A stretch of 64,000 bases of DNA, taken from NCBI RefSeq assembly GCF_000009765.2, contig NC_003155.5, forward strand, positions 4,774,001 to 4,838,000, given 5' to 3'. Below the pieces are notes generated by a model. The model saw only the letters and a list, made by a program, of their open reading frames with translations, was not told the DNA's origin and made no database searches. A program made the position numbers and the translations under genes. This document shows positions 39,851-48,800 of the stretch, in pieces (position 1 is the first letter of the stretch; every line of letters starts with the position of its first letter). Origin of the DNA: Streptomyces avermitilis MA-4680 = NBRC 14893 (lineage in GTDB: Bacteria; Actinomycetota; Actinomycetes; Streptomycetales; Streptomycetaceae).

Positions 39851-42244
39851 ATGACCCACATCGACGCGGGCGCCGAACTCGATCCTGTGCACCCCATGCC
39901 CCTCCCCGGGCGGGCGCGAGGACTGAGCACCGCCCAGGTGGCCGAGCGGGTTGCCCGTGGCGAGGTCAACGACGTCCCCGTGCGCAGCAGCCGCTCCCTC
40001 GGCGAGATCGTCCGCGCCAACGTCTTCACCCGCTTCAACGCGATCATCGGCGTGCTCTGGCTGGTCATGCTGTTCGTGGCGCCGTTCCAGGACAGCCTCT
40101 TCGGATACGTGATCATCGCCAACACCGGGATCGGCATCATCCAGGAGTGGCGGGCGAAGAAGACCCTGGACTCGCTCGCGCTGATCGGCGAGGCGAAGCC
40201 GACCGTGCGCCGGGACGGGGTCGCCTCCGAGGTCAGCACCTCCGAGATCGTGCTGGACGACGTGATCGAGACCGCGCCCGGCGACAAGATCGTGGTCGAC
40301 GGGGTGTGCGTCGAGACCGACGGCCTGGAGATCGACGAGTCGCTGCTGACGGGCGAGGCCGATCCCGTCGTCAAGCACGCCGGCGACTCGGTCATGTCCG
40401 GCAGTTTCGTGGTCGCGGGCGGCGGCGCGTTCAAGGCGACGAAGGTGGGCCGGGAGGCGTACGCGGCACAGCTCGCCGAGGAGGCGTCCCGGTTCACGCT
40501 GGTCCACTCCGAGCTGCGTACGGGCATCTCCACGATCCTCAAGTACGTGACGTGGATGATGGTCCCGACCGCGATCGGCCTCGTCATCAGCCAGCTGGTG
40601 GTCAAGCAGAACGACTTCAAAAACTCCGTCGCCCGCACGGTCGGCGGCATCGTGCCGATGGTCCCCGAGGGGCTCGTGCTCCTCACGTCCGTCGCCTTCG
40701 CGATCGGCGTCATCCGCCTCGGCCGCCGCAACGTCCTGGTGCAGGAACTGCCCGCGATCGAGGGGCTCGCCCGCGTCGACACCGTCTGCCTGGACAAGAC
40801 GGGCACGCTCACCGAGGGCGGCATGGACGTCACGGAGCTGCGGCCGCTCGGTGGCGCCGACGAGGCGTACGTACGGAAGGTCCTCGGCGCGCTCGGCGAG
40901 TCCGACCCGCGGCCGAACGCGTCCCTCCAGGCGATCATCAACGCCTACCAGGACAGCGACGACTGGCGCTGCACGGAGTCGCTGCCCTTTTCGTCGGCCC
41001 GCAAGTACAGCGGGGCGTCCTTCAGTGAGGGCAACGGCGAGTCCAGTACGTGGCTCCTGGGCGCCCCCGACGTGCTGCTGCCCGCCGACGACCCGGCGCT
41101 CGCCGAGACCGAGCAGCTCAACGAGCAGGGGCTGCGGGTGCTGCTCCTCACCCGCGCCGTACGGGACCTGGACGACCGCGAGGTGAAGACGGAGGCGCGG
41201 CCCACCGCCCTGGTCGTCCTGGAGCAGCGGCTGCGGCCGGACGCCGCCGACACCCTGCGCTACTTCGCCGAGCAGAACGTCCACGCCAAGGTGATCTCCG
41301 GCGACAACGCGGTGTCCGTGGGCGCGGTGGCAGGAAAGCTCGGGTTGACCGGCGGCGTGGTGGACGCGCGCGCACTTCCCGCGGAGCGGGCGGAGATGGC
41401 GAAGGGGTTGGACAAGGGCACGGTGTTCGGGCGGGTCACCCCGCAGCAGAAGCGGGACATGGTGGGCGCGCTCCAGTCACGCGGGCACACGGTGGCGATG
41501 ACCGGCGACGGCGTGAACGACGTACTGGCCCTCAAGGACGCCGACATCGGCGTGTCGATGGGCTCGGGCTCCGAGGCGACCCGGGCGGTCGCGCAGATCG
41601 TGCTGCTCGACAACAGCTTCGCGACGCTGCCGTCGGTGGTCGGGGAGGGCCGCCGGGTCATCGGCAACATCACCCGCGTGGCGACCCTCTTCCTCGTGAA
41701 GACGGTCTACTCGGTGCTGCTGGCCGTGCTGGTGGTGTGCTGGCAGGTGGAGTACCCGTTCCTGCCACGGCACCTGACGCTTCTGTCCACCCTGACGATC
41801 GGCGTCCCGGCGTTCTTCCTGGCCCTCGCCCCCAACAAGGAGCGGGCGAAACCCCACTTCGTACGCCGGGTCATGCGGTACTCGATCCCGGGCGGGGTCC
41901 TGGCGGCGGTGGCGACCTTCGTCTGCTATCTGCTCGCCCGCCACCACTACACCGGGCCGGGCGCGCTGGACGCGGAGACCAGCGCCGCGACGCTGACGCT
42001 GTTCCTGATCTCCATGTGGGTGCTGGCGATCATCGCCCGGCCGTACACCTGGTGGCGGATCTGCCTCGTCGCCGCGATGGGCGGGGCGTTCCTGCTGGTG
42101 CTGGTCGTGCCGTCGCTCCAGCAGTTCTTCGCGCTGAAGCTGGTCGGCGTGACGATGCCGTGGCTCGCGGTGGCCATCGCGGCGGTGGCGGCGGCCACCC
42201 TGGAGTTCCTGTGGAAGTGGGTGGACCGCCGCTTTCCCGCGTGA
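39851..42244 (+). CDS. P-type ATPase (CtpE-like)
   Basis: 797 residues. The phosphorylated Asp is at 315 in DKTGTLTEGG, the A-domain TGE motif is in ESLLTGEADPV, the M4 motif is PEG at 272-274 (IVPMVPEGLVLLTS), and the hinge is TGDGVND at 551-557. There is no heavy-metal N-terminal domain and no CPx motif. The short N-terminus and the PEG motif match mycobacterial CtpE, implicated in calcium uptake; the ion is inferred. TACCGT ends seven bases before ATG 39851. Convergent with the secreted-protein gene 12 bp downstream. Confidence 0.92.
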   Translation: MTHIDAGAELDPVHPMPLPGRARGLSTAQVAERVARGEVNDVPVRSSRSLGEIVRANVFTRFNAIIGVLWLVMLFVAPFQDSLFGYVIIANTGIGIIQEWRAKKTLDSLALIGEAKPTVRRDGVASEVSTSEIVLDDVIETAPGDKIVVDGVCVETDGLEIDESLLTGEADPVVKHAGDSVMSGSFVVAGGGAFKATKVGREAYAAQLAEEASRFTLVHSELRTGISTILKYVTWMMVPTAIGLVISQLVVKQNDFKNSVARTVGGIVPMVPEGLVLLTSVAFAIGVIRLGRRNVLVQELPAIEGLARVDTVCLDKTGTLTEGGMDVTELRPLGGADEAYVRKVLGALGESDPRPNASLQAIINAYQDSDDWRCTESLPFSSARKYSGASFSEGNGESSTWLLGAPDVLLPADDPALAETEQLNEQGLRVLLLTRAVRDLDDREVKTEARPTALVVLEQRLRPDAADTLRYFAEQNVHAKVISGDNAVSVGAVAGKLGLTGGVVDARALPAERAEMAKGLDKGTVFGRVTPQQKRDMVGALQSRGHTVAMTGDGVNDVLALKDADIGVSMGSGSEATRAVAQIVLLDNSFATLPSVVGEGRRVIGNITRVATLFLVKTVYSVLLAVLVVCWQVEYPFLPRHLTLLSTLTIGVPAFFLALAPNKERAKPHFVRRVMRYSIPGGVLAAVATFVCYLLARHHYTGPGALDAETSAATLTLFLISMWVLAIIARPYTWWRICLVAAMGGAFLLVLVVPSLQQFFALKLVGVTMPWLAVAIAAVAAATLEFLWKWVDRRFPA

Positions 42245-42256
42245 GCGGTGCGGGGT

Positions 42257-43141
42257 TTACTGCACGTCGATGGCGTCGCCCGCGGAGTCGACCGCCGGGG
42301 TCGTGGACGTGCCCGCGAAGGAGTAGCGGAAGGTGCCGTCGGCGGAGGCCGTGACGGTCGTCTTCAGGTTGCCCTTGCTGTCGGACTTGATCGTCTTGAG
42401 GGTGGTGAAGGTGCTGCTGCCCTTCTTCTTGAACTGCAGCTTCACGGACTGGCTGGTGTAGCCCGCGTACTTGCCGGTGTCCCAGTTGGCGCGGGTCAGG
42501 GCGCCGGTGACCGTGATGGTCCGGCCCTTCTTGACCGGCTCCGGGGAGGCGTTGACGGTGAGCTTCGAGTAGCGCTGGACCTTGGTGGTGCCGAGGTCGC
42601 CCTGCACCGTCTCGTCCCCGTCGGCCGTGATGGCGAGACCGCCCGCCTTCCACGTGGCGGCGTCGGCGTTCACCAGGTCGCCGTCGCCCGGGCGGAGGTA
42701 GATGGTGCCCACGCAGCTGGCGACGGTCGTCGACGTGGCGGTGCAGGTCGCCGGCTCGTCGCTGATGAAGACGTTCGTCGGCTCGTCGACCGAGGAGCCG
42801 CGGTAGATGAGCGGGCCGTTGGCGAAGTTGTCCTCGCTCATGTCGAGGTCGGCGGCGTGCGTCAGGGTGTACGTGACGGGGATCGCGACCTCCTTCGTCG
42901 TGCCCACGACGATGTTCTTGCTCTTGTTCACCTTCATGTCGGAGAAGGTGACGTCGAGGTCGGCGGCGGTGCCCGCCGTGGCGGGCCGGAAGCCGGACTT
43001 GCCGGAGGCGGCGGTGGACAGCCCCCAGGCGTGGGCGATGTCAGCGCGGGACACCGAGTCGGCGGCCTGCGCGGCCGGTACGGCGAAAGCGGAGAGGGCC
43101 AGGGCGCCGGTGGCGGCGGCCACAGTGGCACGTATGCGCAT
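42257..43141 (-). CDS. Secreted protein with immunoglobulin-like C-terminal domain
   Basis: 294 residues. Signal peptide MRIRATVAAATGALALSAFAV with cleavage near AQAADS. The mature part starts with a beta-rich domain (KNIVVGTTKEVAIPVTYTLT) containing two Cys (CTATSTTVASC) that can pair. The C-terminal 90 residues form a stalk-type Ig fold (PEPVKKGRTITVTGALTRAN; GYTSQSVKLQFKKKGSSTFT; FRYSFAGTSTT). Relatives are annotated as calcium-binding or hypothetical. No anchor or enzyme motif is visible; probably a cell-wall-associated structural or binding protein. ATG 43139-43141 with GGGGA upstream. Confidence 0.85.
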   Translation of the reverse strand: MRIRATVAAATGALALSAFAVPAAQAADSVSRADIAHAWGLSTAASGKSGFRPATAGTAADLDVTFSDMKVNKSKNIVVGTTKEVAIPVTYTLTHAADLDMSEDNFANGPLIYRGSSVDEPTNVFISDEPATCTATSTTVASCVGTIYLRPGDGDLVNADAATWKAGGLAITADGDETVQGDLGTTKVQRYSKLTVNASPEPVKKGRTITVTGALTRANWDTGKYAGYTSQSVKLQFKKKGSSTFTTLKTIKSDSKGNLKTTVTASADGTFRYSFAGTSTTPAVDSAGDAIDVQ

Positions 43142-43418
43142 GCATTCCCCAAGTGGAGAGGGGCCCACGGTTCGTCGTCACGTGGGGCCCGAGTTTGGCG
43201 TGAGTCTGTTGACTCGCGTGTTCAGATCCATGCCTCATGCGAATGGTTGTACGGGCAGGTGAATCTTTTGTGCCCGCATTACCTGAGGCGCGGTCTGAAG
43301 CACGCACGGGAGCACGAACTGCGCGAAAAGGGCTGCGAGGGCCGCCCGTACGACTCCGGTACGGCCCCCGTCGTCCTGCACGACGTCCTGGATGTCGTCC
43401 TTCACGTCGTCCTGGATG

Positions 43419-46400
43419 TCAGTCGAACCAGCGGTCCCGCGCCAGCTCCTCCGTGCGGGACGGGTCCTCGATGAGCGCGGCCACCTCGAACCGCCGCGGC
43501 CACTGACCCGCCGCCCAGGCGAGGCCGGCTGCGACGCCCTCCAGGGTGGACGCGTGCAGCACGCCGTCCCGGGTGCGGCGCCAGTCGAGTTCGGTGCCGT
43601 CGACGACCAGCTCCTCGTGCTCCACGTACGACGCCGGGGTCGACGGGCCGAGCAGCACCCGCACCGACTCCGGTACGTCGTGTTCGACGCCCTCGGAGTC
43701 CACCTCCCCCGTCACCGACTCGCTCAGCCGCCGCACCTGGAACAGCTCGGCGAGACCGGCGGCCCTGGACGGGGGTACGGGGAGCAGCGGCGTCCCGGCG
43801 GTGAAGGGCAGCAGGTCGGGCGAGTCGACGACCACGGCGTCGGCCGCGTCCACCACGACGACCTCGCCGTCGACGACGGCCCGCAGCTCGTCCGGCAGGG
43901 TCACCCGCTCCGGGTCGAGGTCGGCCAGGAAGCCGTAGAGGGCGTGCAGCTGGGCGCCCGAGACCTCCCGCTCCGGATCGGCGAGCCGGTCGAGCAGCTC
44001 GGCGGCGCCGCCCGGCTCGTCGAGGAGGGCGGCGACGGAGGTACGGACGCCCAGCGCCCGCAGTACCTGCTCGTCGTCGAACCCGGTGGCGTCGGCCTCG
44101 TCGTACAGGCCGCGCAGCAGCGGATCGCCGCCCGCGGCGCGCAGACCGGCGGGGCGGCGGCCGTCGAGCACGGGGTGTCCGCGCAGCCACCAGGCGGTGT
44201 ACGGCCGTACGACCTCGTGCGTACCGTCCGGGAGCAGGATCCGTACCGGCTGGATCAGCGCGTCCCGCAGCGGCGGCCGCGACAGCAGGGCGAGGGCCTG
44301 GGGCCAGCAGTCGTCGTCGACGAGGTCCAGGTCGCGTACCGCGACGATCTCCGTGGCGACCGGCGGCACCGGCGTGTCGGGCAGCCGGTCCAGGACGTCC
44401 TCGCACCACACGTCGACGGCGTCGAGGAGTCCGGCGTCATCGGGTTCCGCGAAGTCGGAGTCGCGGGGCTCCAGTTCGTCCGGGTCGAGGACGACGTCCG
44501 TGGTGCGGACGAGGGCGAAGTCGGCGAGCACACCGCAGGCCGCCAGGGGCTGCTCGCCCCAGCGGTCGGCCAGCTCGGCGTCGACGAAGGCGAGCTCGCC
44601 GTCCCGCATGACGCGGGCGAACGGGCTGCCGGGCAGGACGAGTTCGCCCGCGGGCGCCGGCTCCCCCTCCTCGTCGGGGAGGGCGAGGGCGCCGAGCCAG
44701 GGCTCGTCGCCGGGTTCGAGGCCCGCGTCGCGGACGAGGGCGAGGACGGTGTCGGCCAACTCCTCGGCGTCCGGCCCCTCCTGGTCCCAGGCAGGGGCCT
44801 CGTCGTCCAGGGAGGCGGCGACGGCGGCGCGCACCTGAGGGGTGGTGAGGACGGCGCGGGGGGTGGCGGGGAGGGCGCCGAGCTTCTCCAACAGGGGATG
44901 GGCGGCCTCCGGGTGCGCCACCTTCAGGCCCAGCCGGGCCAGGGCCTCGGGAGCGGCCTGCGGCCCGTCGGCGGTGGGCAGGAGGACCTGGCGGGGCCCG
45001 ATGGTCGTACGCCCGTCGGCGAGCGGCACGGGCAGCCCGGACAGCCGGTCCGGGTCGACGCCCGCGAGGCTGTCGTACAGCCGCCGCCACCAGCCGGGGT
45101 CCTTCTCCAGCCCGGCCAGCCGGTCCACGGCCTCCGTGAGCGGCACCCGGGCCACACCGAGGGTGCGCAGCTCCACCCGGCGCTCGAGCCCGGCGGGCAG
45201 CAGGCTGGGCAGCACCTCGGCGAGGACGCGTACGGTGTCCGCGCCCGCCCCCTCCACCACCTCGGCGTCACGGGGGCGCAGGGCGACGGGGGCTACGGCG
45301 TCCCAGTCGGCGGGGTCCTCGGCGGGACTCTCCGCCGGGCCCTCTGCGGCGGCCTGCCGGTCGGCGGCCTGCCGGTCGGCGCCCTCGGCGGCGGGCGGCA
45401 GGAACGCGGTGCGCGGCAGCCGGTCCAGGATCGCCTGGCGCAGGGCGCCGTCGAGGACGCCCTTGCCGAGCGGGCCGGGGACGAGACCGATGATGCCGGG
45501 GGTCACCGGCCGCCAGGCGGCGAGAAGTCCGGCGTACGCGTCGGCCGCCCGCTCGACGAGGAAGTCGGTGAGCGGGCCCGGGGCGGCGTGCCGGCGGCTG
45601 GTGTCCAGCGGCAGGGAGGCGATGAGCAGGGCGGGAACGCCGAGGGGCTCGTCGCTGGGGGTGGGCGCGTGCACGACCGGCGCGGTGCGCGGGAAGGCCG
45701 GGACACCCTCGGAGTCGAGGGGGACGGCCCAGGTCACGGACCAGTGCGGACGCAGCCGCTCCTCGACCGAGCGGCCGGCCAGCAGTTCGGGGGCCAGGGG
45801 GCCGTGCTGGGAGACGGTGCGCCAGCGGGTGGTGCCGTCTCGGGTGTCCTCGATGCGGACGGTGCGGTGCGCGGTGGTGGTCCGGTCGGCGCCGGAGGGG
45901 TCGGGCGCGACCTGCCCGGCGTCCGTACCCGTACGGTCCGCGGCGGCGCCGTGTTCCGTGCCCTCGGTCAGGCGCCGCAGGGTCCTCGCGTCCCCCTCGC
46001 CCACCTCCACCACGACCTCCTCCAGGCCCGGCAGGGCGAGCAGGAGGGCATCGTCGATGCCGGTCAGCAGGCGCTCGGCCAGATCCTCCGCGGCGGTGTC
46101 GCGCAGCGGCAGGACGACGACGGTGTCGTACGTCTCCGGGGCGGTGCCCTCGGCGGCGAACGGCAGCCTCAGCAGCGGCACATGGCCGTCCCGGCGGCGG
46201 ACCTCGTCGCCCAGGCCGGGGCTGTGCCGGGCGGTGTCCGCGGCCAGTTCGCGGGCCTCGGCGAGGAACCAGCGGACGCCGCCGTGCCGGCCGAGTACGG
46301 CGGGTTCGTCGGTCACGGAGAGCACGGCGGCGAAGCCGACGCCGAACCGCCCGACGGCGCTTTCGTGCCCCTCCCGCTTGGCGGAGGCGCGGAGCGTGGA

Positions 46401-46703
46401 CAGGGACTCGACGCCGGCGGCGTCGAGCGGGGCGCCGGTGTTGGCGGCGGCCAGGACGCCGTCGCGGAGGGTGAGCCGCAGGCGGCCCGGGACACCGGAC
46501 CGGGCGGCGGCGTCGGCGGCGTTCTGGGCGAGTTCCACGACGAGCCGGTCGCGGTAGCCGCCGAGGACGAGGTCCTCCTCGGCGTTGGCGTCCTCGCGGA
46601 ACCGGGCCGGGCTGATGGCCCAGGCGTCCAGCACTCCGCGCCGCAGACGCGCCGTCCCGAACGGGTCCGCGCCCTCGGCTGCCGGCCGCACGAACTTGCT
46701 CAC
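43419..46703 (-). CDS. Large HSP90-like ATPase-domain protein (sacsin N-terminal type)
   Basis: 1094 residues. The N-terminal 200 residues form a GHKL/HSP90-like ATP site: N-box ELAQNAADAA at 58-66, and a glycine lid VGRFGVGFAAVLS at 117-129. The rest has no named domain: alternating acidic and hydrophobic segments, and repeats rich in Leu/Pro/Asp. A short low-complexity insertion (ADRQAADRQAAAEGPAESPA) is near residue 440. GTG 46701-46703 is selected with GAGG eight bases ahead. Sacsin-type proteins act as chaperones in eukaryotes; in Streptomyces this gene is recurrently adjacent to a DUF3027 gene, but its role is unknown. Confidence 0.88.
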   Translation of the reverse strand: MSKFVRPAAEGADPFGTARLRRGVLDAWAISPARFREDANAEEDLVLGGYRDRLVVELAQNAADAAARSGVPGRLRLTLRDGVLAAANTGAPLDAAGVESLSTLRASAKREGHESAVGRFGVGFAAVLSVTDEPAVLGRHGGVRWFLAEARELAADTARHSPGLGDEVRRRDGHVPLLRLPFAAEGTAPETYDTVVVLPLRDTAAEDLAERLLTGIDDALLLALPGLEEVVVEVGEGDARTLRRLTEGTEHGAAADRTGTDAGQVAPDPSGADRTTTAHRTVRIEDTRDGTTRWRTVSQHGPLAPELLAGRSVEERLRPHWSVTWAVPLDSEGVPAFPRTAPVVHAPTPSDEPLGVPALLIASLPLDTSRRHAAPGPLTDFLVERAADAYAGLLAAWRPVTPGIIGLVPGPLGKGVLDGALRQAILDRLPRTAFLPPAAEGADRQAADRQAAAEGPAESPAEDPADWDAVAPVALRPRDAEVVEGAGADTVRVLAEVLPSLLPAGLERRVELRTLGVARVPLTEAVDRLAGLEKDPGWWRRLYDSLAGVDPDRLSGLPVPLADGRTTIGPRQVLLPTADGPQAAPEALARLGLKVAHPEAAHPLLEKLGALPATPRAVLTTPQVRAAVAASLDDEAPAWDQEGPDAEELADTVLALVRDAGLEPGDEPWLGALALPDEEGEPAPAGELVLPGSPFARVMRDGELAFVDAELADRWGEQPLAACGVLADFALVRTTDVVLDPDELEPRDSDFAEPDDAGLLDAVDVWCEDVLDRLPDTPVPPVATEIVAVRDLDLVDDDCWPQALALLSRPPLRDALIQPVRILLPDGTHEVVRPYTAWWLRGHPVLDGRRPAGLRAAGGDPLLRGLYDEADATGFDDEQVLRALGVRTSVAALLDEPGGAAELLDRLADPEREVSGAQLHALYGFLADLDPERVTLPDELRAVVDGEVVVVDAADAVVVDSPDLLPFTAGTPLLPVPPSRAAGLAELFQVRRLSESVTGEVDSEGVEHDVPESVRVLLGPSTPASYVEHEELVVDGTELDWRRTRDGVLHASTLEGVAAGLAWAAGQWPRRFEVAALIEDPSRTEELARDRWFD

Positions 46704-47178
46704 GTTCACTCCCTCATCGGCGTGCGACGAAGGTACCGCGAGGTGGGGCGACCGTCGCACGCGAAGACGTCCGGCGCGGGTGACTGCCGTCGGCTGGGGG
46801 GGCCACGGCCGACGCCGGCTGCGGTGGACTGCCGTCGGCCGGGATCCACGGCCGACATCGGCTGCGGTGGACTGCCGTCGGCCGGGATCCACGGCCGGCG
46901 TCGGCTGCGGGGCCTCCCGGTCGGCGTCGGCCAGGGCCCTACGGCTGCCTTCGGCCACACGTGCCCAGGGATCGCGTGGGCCGCGAGCACCCGTGGCTGC
47001 GGTCAGCCACGAACCCCGGCAGCCGCCGACGCTGCGCTCGCTGCCATCGCTGTCGCCGTCAGGTACGAGCTGCCGTCACTGCCGTCAGCCACGGGCACGC
47101 GTCGCCGCCCTCACTGCCGTCAGCCACGCGCACGCGTCGCCGCCGTCAGCGGCGAACCCGCGCAGCAGCCGCCGTCGG
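46704..47178. repeat. 475-bp repeat-filled gap between DUF3027 and HSP90-like genes
   Basis: Three units of about 43-45 bp begin GACTGCCGTCGG at 46782, 46827 and 46870, and two 35-bp units begin TCACTGCCGTCAGCCACG at 47076 and 47111. Both families share the core CTGCCGTC(G/A)GC, which also occurs just after the DUF3027 stop. No ORF in the gap has a credible start or codon bias. Confidence 0.8.
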
Positions 47179-48105
47179 CTACGAGTGCCCCAGTTCCGCC
47201 GAGGACTCGTCCGTCGTCTCCGGGACCGAACCCGAGTCGGGGGACGGACGCAGCGGGAACGGGTCCACCTTCGTCTCGTCGATGACCGGCTCGGCCGGAC
47301 GCGGCGGCTTCGGCATGACCGCCGCCTCCGAGTGCCCCCCGCACCCGTACGCCAGCGACACCACGCGCCCGTCCGCCGGCGAGAACTCATTCGCACAGAC
47401 ACCGAACGCCTGTCCGAGCGATCCCCCGATCCGGTTCAGGAAGCCGCAGCTGACGCACGCCGCGGGCGCGGCCTGCGCCATCGGCGTCTTGGGGCCGAAC
47501 GCCTCTTCCCAGCGGTCCGCGGCGATGTGCAGCCCGTAGCGCGAGAGGACCCGCGCCCGGCGCATGCCCAGTTCCTCCGCCACCGCCGCGATCGAGCCGC
47601 GCGTCGGCGGGATCGGCAGCTTCGCCGGAGCCCCGCCCGCGACCTCCGCGTCCTCGGCTTCCACCAGCTCGGCCATCTCCTCGGAGACCGCGGAGTTCGG
47701 CAGTGGCTCGTCCTCGCCCGTGTAGCCGGGCTCCAGCCGGAGGTCGTCCGCCTCGGTGGGCAGAAGATCGCCGGGGCCCATGTCACCGGGGCGCAGCCGC
47801 TCGCTCCACGGCACCCACTCCGGTGCGAGCAGCGCGTCGTCGCCGGGCAGCAGCACCGTCTCGTCGAGGGTCACGACCTTCGCGCGGGAGGCCCGGGCGA
47901 CCGTCACCGCCCAGCGCCAGCCCCGGTACCCGAATTCCTTGCACTCGAAAAAGTGCGTGACAACGCGGTCACCCTCGGAGACGACTCCCACGTGCTCGCC
48001 GACGACGCCGGGGGCGGCGGCCTCCTCGGCGGCGGCGCGCGCGAGGTCGACGGCCTCGGTGCACAGGCGGTCGGGGGTGCGGCTTCGCGTTGTCGCTGCG
48101 CTCAC
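47179..48105 (-). CDS. DUF3027 protein
   Basis: 308 residues. The DUF3027 core is readable as EHVGVVSEGDRVVTHFFECK, FGYRGWRWAVTVARASRAK, and VLLPGDDALLAPEWVPWSER. A later CVSCGFLNRI with a second CG pair (VSLAYGCGGHSEA) suggests a small zinc-binding site, and the C-terminus is acidic and Pro/Ser-rich. Related proteins are annotated as hypothetical; a role in the envelope or development is not established. GTG 48103-48105. The upstream 695-bp gap separates it from the divergent MFS gene. Confidence 0.88.
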   Translation of the reverse strand: MSAATTRSRTPDRLCTEAVDLARAAAEEAAAPGVVGEHVGVVSEGDRVVTHFFECKEFGYRGWRWAVTVARASRAKVVTLDETVLLPGDDALLAPEWVPWSERLRPGDMGPGDLLPTEADDLRLEPGYTGEDEPLPNSAVSEEMAELVEAEDAEVAGGAPAKLPIPPTRGSIAAVAEELGMRRARVLSRYGLHIAADRWEEAFGPKTPMAQAAPAACVSCGFLNRIGGSLGQAFGVCANEFSPADGRVVSLAYGCGGHSEAAVMPKPPRPAEPVIDETKVDPFPLRPSPDSGSVPETTDESSAELGHS

Positions 48106-48800
48106 AGGTATCGCTTCTCTCCTACGCCGTCTCACGAGTGCGCCATCCCTCGGCGGGAGTGCGGACGGAGCGGACCAGGGGGCCGCGTCGACGTCCGCGC
48201 CCGATCGCGCTCGGGCGCACCTACGTCATCCATTCTGCGGGATGACCGAGAGGCGCGCGGCCGAGAACAATCGCCGCAGGCGCGCTACGCACGCTACCTG
48301 CTCCGAGCCCCTGGGCCCACACCGGCGGGACTCTTCGGCGCTCCGCGGTGACAAAACAACCGACGGACCGGGGCGGGAACCCCCGGTGGATCGGCGGAGG
48401 AATCCACACCAGTCGGGCACGCACGACCGCCGCCCCCGGCCCGCACAGCCGCCGGATCGAACACGGCCAGCCGCCCCGAGGCCGCCCCGATTCCACACAG
48501 ACAACAACCGAATCCGGCACGACCAGCCACCAGATCCGGCCCGCACAACCACCGGATCGGTCACCACCGGCCACCCCGATCCGGCCCTGACAACCACCCC
48601 GATCCGACACAGACGACCACCCCGGTCCGGCACCACCACAGCCCTCGACCAGCCCCGTACAGACAGCTCGCCGGGTTCCGCGCGGGTGGTCGCCGGGGGT
48701 GGCGGTGGCAGGGGATCCGCTCGGGCTCCGTACAGCCTCGCGCAGCGACATACGCGCGGTAACCGCACTACGTTCGCCCTTCTCGGGGCACTATGACGGG
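48106..48800. repeat. 695-bp intergenic region with degenerate GATCCGG/CACCACC repeats
   Basis: From about 48360 to 48640 units of roughly 24-30 bp recur, built on CAACCACCGGATCGG, CAGCCACCAGATCCGG and CAACCACCCCGATCCG, too degenerate for exact period. The rest holds the upstream region of the minus-strand DUF3027 gene and, at its right end, the -10 box of the MFS gene. No gene is supported; long frames here come from repeats. Confidence 0.65.
48789..48794 (+). promoter_or_regulatory. -10 box CACTAT of a leaderless MFS promoter
   Basis: Six bases separate CACTAT from the GTG start at 48801, and no Shine-Dalgarno is present between them. Confidence 0.5.

Noticed and set aside
43392..47285. 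Plus-strand 1297-residue frame opposite the HSP90-like gene
   Set aside because: Antisense shadow of the high-GC gene; the minus strand has HSP90 motifs and a ribosome-binding site.
48226..48768. Minus-strand frames over the repeat region (180 residues)
   Set aside because: Encoded wholly by degenerate repeats, no start signal, no plausible fold.
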